From Imbricaverruca yamaguchii (lineage: Eukaryota; Arthropoda; Thecostraca; Neoverrucidae): a DNA stretch of 64,000 nucleotides. Below are positions 34,447-46,552 of this stretch, piece after piece. A program made the position numbers and the translations under genes. The stretch is taken from NCBI GenBank assembly GCA_034440575.1, contig JAOTOL010001068.1, positions 182,178 to 246,177 of the forward strand, in the 5' to 3' direction. The first letter of the stretch is position 1. Every line of letters begins with the position of its first letter. The notes beneath the pieces were generated by a model that saw only the letters and a program-made list of their open reading frames with translations, had not been told where the DNA came from and did not search any database.

Positions 34447-37400
34447 ATGGGCAAACACACAGGAGCTCTCTTGAGCAGCAAGCAGGCGGCGCGCATCGTC
34501 ATCTTCGACCGGCGCCTGCTGCTGTTCTGCAGCCTGCTGGCGGGCGTCGGCCTGCTGATGTGGGCAGCCAGTCTGGCCTCAGAACTCTGGTCAGTTTTGG
34601 CGCCTTGGTCGCCCATCAGATGTCCGTTCACACCGTTGTTCTGTGATGAAGGCAGCTGTGATCGTAGAACACTGATGTAGCGAATGACGTTCGCTTTGTT
34701 TCTTGGAGAGAATGCCGGCGATGTGTATTTGGCAAAGAAGAGCCCAAACATTGAAAGTAGGTATTTTCCATGTAACACTATTGGGTTTGGGAATTTCAAG
34801 AGTTGTGATCTGGTAATGAAATGCCAGAGTCCTGCTGCATGTCCTGTGGCATGCCAGCACAATGTGGTTCATTTCCAGCCAGCAAGCTTAATTGCAGCCA
34901 AACTCCCGTACTTGTACCAGCATTATATGTCAGTGCTGCCATGCATGTCTGGTGTGTATCATACATATGTGTGCTTATGGGGTACAGCTGCCGGTTGATG
35001 GGCGATGACGTCACCAGGGCTGTGATCAGCTGTCCGGACGGTGTCCGAGTGAACGAGACGGCCATCACGGGCACGTGGGAGGCCTCTCTGAGGTCGGCGC
35101 ACGTTGGCCTATGGAGGAGCTGCAAAACACTGGTGCAGGACACCTCCCAGCCAAGCCAGGTCAACATTGTCAGTGAGTTATGACGTGGTAGTAGGCTTCG
35201 AGGTGCACTGTGTTCACATAGTGCACAACATCGCATTTGGTTAATCAAGTTATTGATGAATGGTGTTTCAACAGAAGGCTAGAATGTTTTCCAAATATAG
35301 CACAGCAACTATGTATTTCTGTATTGTAGCTGTGTAACAGTATCCAAAACACATTAACCATATAGCACAGTATCTGATATATTACGTGTGCCACTGCCCA
35401 TTAACACGCATACTGGATGGTGTGGGGGCAGAATACCACCGCCCCTTCTGTTGACGTATGCCAAAATTGATGCATGCTTCCAAAAAATCGAATTTACAAC
35501 AAATAAGTCTGACGCTGATACCTCATTTGCACCTTTATGAAACAAGTATGTTGCAATGTTGCAGTTGAGATATTTGAGTTCAAATGCAATTATGCAATTG
35601 AGATATTCTCAAATGTCGCCATCTCAACATCTGCTATGGCGAATGAGACTGTACCTGACGTTATAACGTTACATTTTCCAACCCACATAAACTATGGTAC
35701 ACAGAAGGTGCGAAAGGTAGATGTCCTGACGATTATATATGCGGTGTGAGGAAGCCAATGGTATAGCGATCGCTCGGCAGCAGAAACACCCGGTCCCTTC
35801 TTGTTTGTGTCATTTGCCATCCGTCACGAACTGTTTGTAGACTGGCCATGTGAGGATGCAATTTATAGGTGTTGTGCATATTTCTGAGGATACATGGCTG
35901 GTGAAAAGCATGATGCCAATAGATGTGAACTGTCTTCTTCATCATGTGGCAATACTGAAGAATCAAGTGTCATAAGTACATGATTATGTTGTATTAGCAT
36001 AGCATCAAAATGTACTCTTGTATATATATATATATATATATGTATGTATGCATGCATGCGTGCATGCATACATACATACACACATACATACATACATACA
36101 TATGTGTGCGTGTGTGTTCGTGCATATGCGTGTGCGTGCATAGCATGTGTTGTTATATTAAGATCTGAACAAAGCTAAGTTGCATCCTGAAAAATGCCAT
36201 CAAACTGCAAGCAATTATTTCTGGTGAGGAAGAACATACTGTTCTCGAAACCAATCTAAGTGTAGCTTTGGTGAAATAGTTTGCAAACTTGGAACTACTG
36301 ACAAGGATGTCATATTCCAGATCAGACAGGTCGCCCAGAATCTGGTTAAAGCAGAAAGTTCTATATCATTTATTAGAGAATGGAGGAAGGAAAGCCTACC
36401 GTCGGAGGACACCACTATTCTAACCTTACACACCCACCGAGAAAACACGGATTACATAAACTTACCCTGTAATCCTTAAATTTCCAACGCAGCTCAGCTA
36501 CGTTGAAGACCAGTGTATGTTCTAATTTCACGTAGTTCTCGTCCACACCCCTTCTGCCTCATGTTGAATATTCCAGGTCCATATTTGTTGGCATTTGGAG
36601 GAGTTTGACCTGTTTCTCGCTGTATTTTTGTGAAGTTGTTTGGTGCATTTTTACGTTTCCATTGTTTAGGACGTGCTGTTCTCTGTTGTCCGGTAACTTA
36701 GTTCATCTCCTCGTCAGCTGCTTGTCGTTATCACGATTTATCCGGTATCGCCGATGAGTCGGGCAGTATTGGACCAGAAAGCGATCAGATCGACGTTCGG
36801 CTTCACAACTTCAACGCCAATGTCGGTAAGAGTTCATAAGTCGTGGTCATTTATGTGTTGCTGGCAGTATAGATCAATTTACATGCATATATATGATGAT
36901 CCATGTGACCCATAAGTCTGTTTTGGGTAGAATGTTATAAGTGGATCCAGCATGGTGAAATATTGCGAGCCACATTTCATCAGCTGTTATGTGCATAGTG
37001 GTTAAGTGTACGGCATATTATTGTGCGTAATGGTGTCTTGTCATGCTTGATTTGACATTCTCAGTACTACTAAGCAGGTTGATAAAGCGTCACCTCGGGC
37101 TACTCGTTTCTCATGTCACCAAAAGAACTCAACACAAAGATGTCGGCGCCTAGAACAGTTGGCCAGAAATCTCACTGAATTTCGTGTGTCGACGTCATTG
37201 GCTGCGACTTTGACAGTGTCCTCCATTTAGGAAGTGCTTCGCCTCGCTATCGTGCTCTTCATGATGGCCGACCTCAAACTGACCAATCGGATGACGCTAT
37301 ACGTCACTATGTTTATGTGTACAAACATCGTCGTTGTAACGACCTGACCAGCTGCCAACCAGTTGGTCCAGTCCAGCAGTCAGGCTACTAGGGGTGTTTC

Positions 37401-40400
37401 TGAATCATGAAACGCTGCGACATTCTTTACACCACCACCGATTTCAGCAAGGCTTGCTGTGGGATGCGTCGTATTCCCTTCAGCACCGATATTCCCTTCC
37501 GCAGAGCGGCGTCGCGCCTGTCTGGGTTTTGCCCTGATTTCTGGGCTGCTTCTGCTTATGGCCATTTTCTTTTCGTGGTACACCATCCGCGTGCCACGCT
37601 ACACTTTCAAGCGTGTGACGGCCTGCATCTACTGCATGGCAGGTGGGTGGTGGGCGACGTGGCGCCACAGCAGCGCTGACTTTCGACAAGTGTAGGCACT
37701 CTCCTCTATCCACTCACCTTAGCCTTCCATTATATTTGTCCCCTTGACCCTCATTATGATTCAATTTATACGAATATATTAGCATGTAATATCAGCACTG
37801 CAGTGCAGTGGTTGCGTGTCATACAACAAGCAACAACAACAAATGAATTCAACAAACCCATTGGAGTGAGCTTGTTTTGTGTAACTAATCCAATGGATGT
37901 CCGTTTCTACCACCGATTGTTTTACCTTTTTACTGCTGTGCTGCCCCGTTGGTACGTCTGCCTTTTCACCCTTCTCACCTGCCCTGCTCGAGTCTCACCT
38001 GTCGCTACTCTTCACCCGCGGCCAATCGGCGTGAGAGATTGTCGACGCTGCATGACTCAATGGTCGATGTGTCATAAAAAACAATAACCAATTGCCCTGC
38101 GTGTTGTGATATTACCATGAACTATGTGACGTCACAGCCGCGCCGTGTTCATGAGCATAAACGATCATCAGTACCAAGTACTAATAACGGACAGTGCTAC
38201 GCGATGACCTCGCCATGGCCCAGGTTCAAGTACAAAGTGTGGCAAAGTACATTTATGTTAATATTGTGTCTCTTTATTCGGTCGCTATGAATCATTGTTG
38301 CTGGGCCACATTTCTGAGACATGCATTTCATACCGATTCCACGCAACCTTCTTTTTGAAGTGAGAAAGGTTGAGCATTCCCTTTAGCATTAGCTAGCGAG
38401 TTGCCGGTTGCTAGTTTGAAAAATTGTTGCGGAGTCCCAGGATGGACTTGCATTTGGAATGTTGATTGAGGAGAATGCTGTCGGATGCTAAGCTAGGGTA
38501 AGCTTCATAAGGCTTCAAGCCCCCTGCCCTATCCGACCCCGATGGTATGTCCGGTTTGCGTGCTGACGTTATTGGACCAGTCTGTGGTGGCGCTCTGCCG
38601 ACTGTTGTGCACCAGTCTGTGGTGGCGCTCTGCCGACTATTGTGGACCAGTCTGTGGTGGCGCTCTGGCGACTGTTGTGGACCAGTCTGTGGTGGCGCTC
38701 TGCCGACTGTTGAGGACCAGTCTGTGGCGACGCTCTGGCGACTGTTGAGGACCAGTCTGTGGCGACTGTTGCGGACCAGTCTGTGGCGACTGTTCAGGAC
38801 CAGTCTGTGGCGACTGTTGTGCACCAGTCTGTGGCGACTGTTGAGGACCAGTCTGTGGCGACTGTTGTGCACCAGTCTGTGGCGACTGTTGAGGACCAGT
38901 CTGTGGCGACTGTTGTGCACCAGTCTGTGGCGACTGTTGAGGACCAGTCTGTCGCGACTGTTGAGGACCAGTCTGTGGCGACTGTTGAGGACCAGTCTGT
39001 GGCGGCGCTCTGGCGACTGTTGTGGGCCAGTCTGTGACGAATGGTGAGGACCATTCTGTGGGGACTGTTGAGGACCAGTCTGTGGCGGCGCTCTGGCGAC
39101 TGCTGAGGACCCTGTGCGCACCACAGGTGACAACTCAAACCAAAGTTCATGCGTACCGTTTGTTCAACACCAACCGGTCAGTTGGCGAGGAGTAAGTATT
39201 TCGGTCATCCTTACAAATATTACAACTATGTTCGTGAGCTTTTTATTGTCTCCGTCACAGCACCAGCGCAGTACAGGCGACTGACTGACATACAGCAGAC
39301 GGCAAACATTCCCATTTTATTTTTATACTATCACGCCGTTGATATATGACTGTAAAACTACATTTTTAGATGCTTACAATTCTGAAGTTCCATGGTACGC
39401 TGCTCCCACGTAATGACTGTAACATTGATGAATCTTGAGAGTCGAGATCCATTATAAGTAACCAATGGCAACGTGCGTACCTGGACCATTTGGGTGTAGT
39501 CCCTATGCTTGCTCCCCTGGCTCCTCGCACACACACCAGCACTACATTGCTTGAACGCCCGACCTGGACCGCTGGCAATGTTAAAAGTGTAGCACAAGTG
39601 ACTACGACAGCCGTGCTTATGTCGACAGCTGCTATGGAGATGGCGGTGATACAGACTCAGGAGAATGCGGTGGAACAGGAGTGGTCGTATTTCCTCCATC
39701 GCGGCTGCCATTGGCATCACAGGTACGCGATGCATAGCCACCGCCAGCTCAGGCTAATCTTTAGCCCGACCGGGTCTCAATGAAATAAAATCGCGTTGAA
39801 GCACGACATCTCTGTTCGTTTCCCCTACGTTTGTATGGTAACAGAGGTGTAGGAGGGTTTGAATAGGCATGGTAGGCCAATGCACAGTATGGTAACCTTG
39901 TCAGTTAAAAAAATGTTTTGTTAACTCCCAAATATAGTTCTGGTATGTTTTTTATGTTGATTCCGAATATCAACTTCTGAATTTTTTCTATTTTTCTTTG
40001 CCCGCAATGATCGATTGGAGCTTTTATAATTCTGGATTTTTGACATTCTGCTGTGTTATCAATAGAAGTAAAGTATAGCTTAACACGCGCCCTGGAGGGC
40101 TTCTGAAAATAACGCGCCCTGGAGAGGGGGGGCGGATTCCGCCCCCCTAAGATCTCAGCTCCTATGAAGGCTAGAGCAACGAAATTCACAGGGTGGATGG
40201 GCACGATAATGAACTCTATTGTGTGCAAACTGCATGACCTTAGGTCAATATCTTCAAGGTCAAATGAGGTCAAAATGGCAAAATTTTATGGTTTTGCGTG
40301 GCTTGGCTTGTCATTGTTATAGATCACTGTGGTTGTGTTTAAATGCTCCAAAATTGGCGTTAATGATGTTTTGGACATTACTAATGATGCAATACAGATG

Positions 40401-43245
40401 TCAGATCCGCCATTTGACCTCAGGTCACCTATATAGGAGCACTTTAGTAGGTCATTACCTGCTCCAGTTACCGGAACCGGGCTCCCATCCCGACTGCTCC
40501 GTTGGGCGGCTCGGCACCATCGGCTTCGCAAATAAAGGAGTGAAATACATGAATAAAGGATGGAAATGCTTGGGCACACAATGACAAACAGTAGATTTCG
40601 GGATGTATAGGGAGTAACATGTAAAGTGACATCAATCGCATGACAGTCATTTGCATTTATGATACATTCCAGTTGACCACGTTTGCCTCCATTAGCCTGT
40701 CATGAACTTGACCTGACTTGACCTCGGCGACCTAACATGACTTTTAAATTATATAGCATAACAATATGCATCAAACAAGTCGCTAGTGTTGTCAAGAACA
40801 CTTCCCTATTGCCAATATACGGGAAGCGCATCAGCGCCGATTTTTGTGGTCTGGCGCTGTAAATTGTTTTTACTTTCACGGCCCCTAACTTGAAAACTTC
40901 TCGGCCGATTTCCACTTTTCTTGCTTTAAACAATGCGCCGGGAATTTCTAAGCTGGTAAGCGATAAATTTGGCGTATATCGGCCGGTACAATATGGAGTT
41001 ATGTACGAAAAATCGGAAGGATTGGCGGATTTCGCCATACCCCCTCTAGAGCGTGTGTTAACCTGTTATGAACTTGACCTGACTTGACCTCGGTGACTTG
41101 ACATGACTCTGGAACAATGTAGCATGACAATGTACATCAAACAAGTCGCTAGTTTTGCCAAGAACACTTCCTTTTTGCTAGTATACCGGAAGCGCATCAG
41201 CGACGATATTTGTGATATGGCGCTGGAAAGTTTTTTTTACTTTAGCGACCCTTAACTCGAAAAAAATTTCGGTCGATTTTAATTTTTCTTACTTCAAACA
41301 ACGCGCCGGTCATTTATTGGCAGGTACACAAACAATGGCGTATATCGGCCGGTAAAATCTGGAGTTATCTACGAAAAACCGGAGGGGTGGGCGGATTTCG
41401 CCCCCCCCCCCTCCAGGGCGCGTGTTAACCTAGCGATTTTTATTGAATTTTGGACAATGAAGATTCACTTGGCAGCAAAGTCAGTGCACTTCCATAGTCC
41501 ACTGATACTGAAAATTGGCTTTCAAATAAAGCGTTCGCATAGCCAGGGTTTCTTCATAGATGGAACTAATTTCGGAGGAAGCGCTCCTCTCTGCATGTAG
41601 CGATATTGTTGCGACCAAGTAATTTTGTCGTATATTCAAGTATCTAGGCATGTGTTTCTCGACAAAAGTAGCTTGTATCGAGGAGAATATTACACCAAGA
41701 CTGCGGCATATGAGAGCTGCAATGAATTTATTGAAAGGAAGGGACTTGAGCTTGTAAGACAGAATAGTACTCAGTAAAACTTTGATGGTACCATACTTCA
41801 CATATGTCGCGGTTGTTATGGGTCTGCCAGATGACGTCACCGAGTCAATAGATGGGGAGGTTTCTAAGTTTATATGGAGAAATAAACCACCAAAAGTGAG
41901 GAAAGAAGTCTTATGCCAGTCAATAAATGGCCTTAAAGCTGTGGGCATGACCATATATATGGGAGCCCTACAATTGATGTGGTCGAAGCGAATGGTAGAC
42001 GACAGTAAACCAAGTTGTAAACGCGTGGTTCAAGGTAAATTAGGACTTTTCACATTACAGGATATCATTTTATGGTCGAAGCGCCCCAAATCCCAAATGA
42101 CTAACTAACTAACATTACAGGATATATTGCGAGCGGGTGCTGATAAGGACGCATTTTTAAACATACGTGCACCACACTGTATGTGTATGTCACTGATGCA
42201 GCATGTAAAATGAAAGCGCAGTTGAACATTAGCGATGTCACATCAGTAAATACTCAATTCCTATGGTACAAGAAGTCCACTAAAATAGACCAACTACCAA
42301 TATTTGTGCCATCATTCTATGGCAGTGGCATCACATTTTTAGAAGATTTGTTTTTAGGAGATTGGTCTTGGTAAAAATGTATGTAATAAACGTCCTAAGA
42401 TTACCAGGCACATAGAACTGTGTTAACTATGGTTTCCGAAATGTGATCATGGGACCCTTGGCTGCTCGTGCTACTTCCTGGGTGACATGCCACTTTATTG
42501 ACATGTCACTCGGAGAAATCGGTGTGCCTTCAAAGTCAAATAATCAGTCACAGGTGAATCGAAGGTGGGGACTGAATGGGGGGGGCATTGATGACATGCC
42601 TCTCAAGGCGACCAATTTCCATGGGTATGCCTTTCTCTAACTTATGTTACATGCACTGTTAATAAAGCACATTACGTTCGTGCAATCATCCTTAGCAGCA
42701 ATTGTTAGGAGGTTTTTATCGGCGGAATTAGCAGCTTTCTGGTGCACCAATGCATATCGTCCTTCCCCTCGTGGCTTAGTTATCTTTATTCCTTGGTAGG
42801 TTGATTCGATCTATAATGGATTCTTTTCCGCTATGCTCACCCCATTATTGCATTTGGCGTGTTTTGGTGGCCGTTCTAAGCATGCTGTGAGCAGGTCACT
42901 GACATTTACACACGGCCGTGGTTCGACTGGACACCCCATTATTGCATCTGGCGTGTTTTGGTGGGCGTTCTAAGCATGCTGTGAGCAGGTCACTGACATT
43001 TGCACTCGGCCGTGGCTCGACTGGACGGCCTGTGGCGCCGGAAGGCTTCCACAGCCGTGCCTAAGTGGTGATTGGCGTCGCCTCTGCTCCTCAGCCTCGG
43101 CTACATCCTGGCCTGGGTTGGCTTCATCGCCCACGTGCTGTGCAGCGTCGGCTTCCTCTACACGTCCACCAAGAAGAAGAAGCGGGTGGAAGTGAACGAC
43201 CCGTTGCCTGGATTTGATGAGGCGCCGCAGATCATGGGTCGGTGA
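34447..43245 (+). CDS. Claudin/PMP22/CACNG-like four-helix membrane protein (6 exons, 272 aa)
   Basis: Exons: 34447-34589, 34988-35172, 36718-36825, 37505-37642, 39629-39722, 43095-43245. Every junction agrees in phase, giving 272 residues and TGA. Predicted membrane segments: TM1 about residues 22-44 (LLLFCSLLAGVGLLMWAASL), TM2 about 150-172 (GFALISGLLLLMAIFFSWY), TM3 about 183-202, TM4 about 224-245 (LGYILAWVGFIAHVLCSVGF). The first extracellular loop is about 100 residues, has a possible N-glycosylation site (N70) and the GLWRSC motif (88-93) with later C112. This is the W-GLW-C-C pattern of the claudin superfamily. The C-terminal tail is basic (KKKKR) and ends PQIMGR. The assignment rests on topology and GLW-C; stargazin-like and claudin-like members cannot be separated here. 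A cell-junction or channel-accessory role is inferred. Exon 5 was found from phase and position and is the least certain. Confidence 0.78.
36012..36130 (+). repeat. Compound microsatellite in tetraspan intron 2
   Basis: A TA run is followed by TGTA, TGCA and CATA tetranucleotide runs and then a TG run. It creates spurious open frames. Confidence 0.9.
38000..38095 (+). mobile_element. S1 SINE body copy
   Basis: CTCGAGTCTCACCTGTCGC (B-box end) is followed by GGCCAATCGGCGTGAGAGAT and GACGCTGCATGACTCAATGG, the S1 body. The tRNA-like head is degraded. It lies in intron 4 of the tetraspan gene. Confidence 0.65.
38570..39115 (+). repeat. 24-bp minisatellite (with 36-bp variants) in tetraspan intron 4
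   Basis: GACCAGTCTGTGGCGACTGT repeats about 20 times. Most units are 24 bp (ending TGAG or TGTG), and the outer units are 36 bp with an added GGCGCTCTG block. Because periods are multiples of 12, several frames on both strands stay open for over 150 codons. These are not genes. Confidence 0.95.
40080..41428 (+). mobile_element. T1 element with TTAA ends, copy B, with duplicated right half
   Basis: The left end TTAACACGCGCCCTGGAGG (40080) is matched, inverted, by CTCCAGGGCGCGTGTTAA (ending 41428). An internal right end TCTAGAGCGTGTGTTAA lies at 41061, so 40,080-41,061 (982 bp) is a full element and 41,062-41,428 (367 bp) repeats its right part. It is the same family as 20,596-21,579. No coding capacity. 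It lies in intron 5 of the tetraspan gene. Confidence 0.75.
41520..42440 (+). mobile_element. LINE reverse-transcriptase relic (L1/Tx1-like C-terminal part)
   Basis: The plus strand encodes KYLGMCFSTKVACIEENI, then PRLRHMRAAMNLLKGRDLSL with a stop, then KFIWRNKPPKVRKEVLCQS. This is the typical region after the RT palm of L1-like elements. Stops and frameshifts show it is dead. It is interrupted by a 46-bp insertion at 42,066-42,111. Confidence 0.7.
42066..42111 (+). mobile_element. 46-bp insertion with 14-bp target duplication inside the LINE relic
   Basis: ACATTACAGGATAT is repeated exactly at 42052-42065 and 42112-42125. The insert contains TGGTCGAAGCGCCCCAAA and ends in an ACTAACTAACTAA tail. 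It resembles the 3' part of the short elements at 25,271 and 47,014 but has a different tail. Confidence 0.7.
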
Positions 43246-44820
43246 CACCGCTTCGGGCAAACTGCCATCTGGGGACCAGTGTGTTTGTGATGAGTGGCGC
43301 AGTGACCACGGGACTGGCGGCTCATTGGCGGGCAGGGGTGTAGATTTTTAGCTAACCTAGGAGCCATGTAATCTATGCAGTCGATGCGCCCCTAAGCTAC
43401 AAGAACTAACATGGAAAGCTAGATCTGCACAGGTACGCACACCTGCAACCGATGCAAAATCGGTGTGGCCAAGCTCTTATTGGTAACTACTTGATGTATT
43501 GTTATCCAGGTATGCATAATACTTGAGCTCAAATTTATATTTTTAGCGATACAGTTGGTGCACGACTGTGGTGAATTGCAGTGTTCTTCTGTACTTTTAT
43601 ATCGTGCTGTGGTATTTGTTAGTTGGTTCATTAAGTCCTGAGGAAATGACGGCTTCATGACGCCAAGTTTGCATTGCTTGACCACGATTCTGGTGGTGCT
43701 GGGAATAATCTATTGGTCTGATGAATAATTAATTTGAGTGTTTTCATTATATGGAGTAACCTAGGGTAAGACATTCGTCTCCTGCGACCAATCGGCATTA
43801 GAGATTGGCGACGCTACGTGACCAAAGCAGAAGACGTGTCGTAAAACCAACCAATGAAAATATCGTCATGAGGATGAAGGCCAAACTGGAGATGAAGATG
43901 GTCGTAATATCCGGCGGTCATAATATGGTGACGCTACATTCGCGCATTTCCTACCTTATGATTGGTGTTCACAACTTATTGTTACTTTGTTCGGAATTAT
44001 TTTCTTTCCCTGATACCATCATTCACTTTTCCTCGAGCTCTGGACACATTACGAGCATGCGTCGTGTGAACATTCCACAATGCAAGATATTTAATCCTAT
44101 TTTCAACTTGGATCGATCTGGTTTACTTTGTTGTGCAGTGAGCGTCTAAGACATTCCCATATGCATATTGCTATCGTTACTGGTACCTGAACTCCACGTT
44201 TGCAGCAAGAGATCGCGATTTTCCAAATACGCTGTCAATTAGAAAGTCGAGGTATTTGGTGGGGGATGTCGAACGGCTTGCTACAAGTAAGCAATGACCA
44301 ACAGTATAACCAGCAAATTCCGGTCAAGTCAATGCTGGAAGTCGTTCATTTACTTATGTGGTGATAATTGATGGGCAGTGGAGATTCTACTGTGCCATCG
44401 GTGTCCTCAATTATAGCTACGAACATGCAATACACGCCTCTGCATGGCCTACTTAGCCTTCTCGTGTACAGTTGTGTGCAAGTGTAACACTTGTGATGTG
44501 ATGGTACCAGGGTACAACCGGTCAGCGTTGGTTGGACCGCTCTCGTGACGTGACCGTGACGTGTGACGGCCTGCGCGAGAGTGCCCTGTGCGGGCTCGTC
44601 CGTGTGTGTGGGTGGATTGTGCGCACCTGCCGCCGTGTTGGTGATGTCGGCTGTCGTCTGTGTCGTAAATGGGCTGCAGTATATGATATGCATTGAGCTA
44701 GCGATCCGATTGCCGTGTGGCTGAGCGTAGACGGCCTTCAGCTGAGCACGTGTGGTGCAGGCAGCCGTCAACTCGGCACGTATGGTGCGTGCACCGGTCT
44801 GCGCGTCTGCTGTTCGTCGT
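43246..44820. other. 3' flank of tetraspan gene; no gene seen
   Basis: It contains an S1 SINE body at about 43,775-43,862 (CCTGCGACCAATCGGC, GAGATTGGCGACGCTACGTG) and a lone copy of the short tail motif at 43,385-43,412 (GCAGTCGATGCGCCCCTAAG). No clear poly(A) signal for the tetraspan gene was found. Confidence 0.5.
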
Positions 44821-44824
44821 GCAT

Positions 44825-45255
44825 TGGAGCGCAATGTGACCATGGCTGTTGAGGCGCAATGTGACCATGGCAGTCGAGGCGCAATATGGCCATGGCAGTT
44901 TTGAGGCACAATATGTCCATGGCAGTTGAGACGTAGTATGACCATAGCAGCCTTGGGGCGCAATATGACCATGGCAGTCGAGGCGCAATATGGCCATGGC
45001 AGTTTTGAAGCACAATATGTCCATGGCAGTTGAGACGTAGTATGACCATAGCAGCCTTGGGGCGCAATATGACCATGGCAGTCGAGGCGCAATATGACCA
45101 TGGCGGTAGAGGCGTGTGATATGACAATGGCAGTCGAGGTGTAATATGCCCATAGCAGTCGAGGCGCAACATGACCAGGGCAGTCGAGGTGTGATATGAT
45201 CAAGGCAGTCGAGGCGTAATATCACTATGCCAGTCGAGGACTTAATATGACAATG
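44825..45255 (+). repeat. 25-bp minisatellite with a 104-bp higher-order repeat
   Basis: The basic unit is GCGCAATATGACCATGGCAG followed by TCGAG (25 bp). Variants with TTTTGAGGCACAATATGTCC and AGCCTTGGGG recur together, with AGTTTTGA at 44897 and 45001, so four units form a 104-bp block. The unit is the same sequence as the short mobile element at 47,014. Confidence 0.9.
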
Positions 45256-45481
45256 GCGGTAGATGCGCCATACAGTTAAAAAACTAGCTGACTGATGTGA
45301 AGTGCTGCGCCTAGCGGCTGTTTGCCAAACTATCCCCCGACGAGGCATCATCTTTTCGTAGGGGGATTGCGTTCCTCAAGGATCCTGGGGGCAGACCACC
45401 AGGAAGCCGAGGAGAGGTCAGAGGGAGAGTGCCTCACTTGTCCTTCCATCCGTACGCTCCCATTCCAATTCCCATCCCATC

Positions 45482-46080
45482 TCAACGTAGACCTGACACG
45501 ATTCTAGTTGCGAAGTTAATGATCTTGTCTAGTCTGTGGATGTTTCCTGCCGACATGTTACCGTAAACAGATATGCAGTAGCGGATATTGGATTTAACTA
45601 GACTATTGACTATAGTGAAGAGGGTGTTGGTCGGCAGATGGTGACGCAGATGGCTCAGGGCCAGAAGGAATCTAGTGCACTTGCGGACCACAACAGCTAC
45701 ATGGGAATCCCACGACATGTGGCGAGCAAATGCCACTCCAAGGTTCTTGCACGGGTGGCTCTCATCTATCACGGCGTCCATAAAGCACACTCGTATTGGG
45801 GTAATATTACGAAGATTTTGACGCGATCCGAACGTAAGAAGCTGAGTTCACCCTTCAAACTGTTATCCAGGAAGTAGTCGTAGAGTTGGTTCAGACATGT
45901 CTCCTCTAACATCAGATTTGAGAGATCAGATTTGCGACCAGATATAAGGGCCTTTGTGTCGCCTACGAAATGAGTGAAGTGTGCTACCGGGACATGCAAA
46001 CTGAGGCCGTTCGAAAAGATGCAATAGAATGGTGGACCTAATGATGAGCCTTGAAAGACACTCATGCTGTTTTGGAGAAA
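45482..46080 (-). mobile_element. Non-LTR retrotransposon RT relic
   Basis: The minus strand gives VFQGSSLGPPFYCIFSNGLS (RT block with QGSxLGPxLF) and FVGDTKALISG in place of FADDT. Then, in another frame, KNLGVAFARHMSWDSHV and SLVKSNIRYCISVYGN follow. Frameshifts and the lost catalytic pair make it inactive. Confidence 0.75.
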
Positions 46081-46552
46081 GGAGGGAAGATGCCTGTTTC
46101 AGCGTTGATCTGAGATGCTAACAGCTAACAGCAATGGTTATCAGAAATATCGTGGGCCAGCGGCAGAGCTAGAAAGCCCTTGAGGTTAAAAGGACTCAAG
46201 GACTGGGAAGAGCCCATAACAGCTGGAGAGTACCTACAACGATTGATAATTGCCACCGAACTCTCAAGAGGATTGGACTGGGATGCCCAAGAGGTTTGGA
46301 GGGGCCCCTATGAGAAGAACAGGGCCCCAGATACCTAAAACATGAGTCTCCAAGGGGTAACGATGGTTGTGAGGAATAGTGAAAGCTAGTTTCAGAGTAA
46401 GAATGTCATTGCTAGCCCGAAAGCCCATCGAGTACTCGGGAGTTCTGAAAGCTCGAGCGGATCGAACTGTGATGCTCCTGAGGCTTGGGTGGAACACAGG
46501 GGTGAATAGAACCACCACACCGGCCCATTCCACGACAAATTAACAGGGGCAT
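46081..46552. other. Unassigned segment between RT relic and duplicated region
   Basis: A minus-strand frame (46533-46264, starting MEWAGVVVLFTPVFHPSL) is open for 89 codons but matches nothing I recognise. No other signal. Confidence 0.35.

Noticed and set aside
38411..39150. Minus-strand 240-codon frame rich in HRLVLNSR repeats, and the plus-strand 166-codon frame
   Set aside because: Both come from the 24-bp minisatellite, with no start context, domain or splice support.
44346..45351. Minus-strand frames of 217 and 285 codons with repeated HGHIAPRL
   Set aside because: Produced by the 25-bp repeat array; different frames look equally protein-like.
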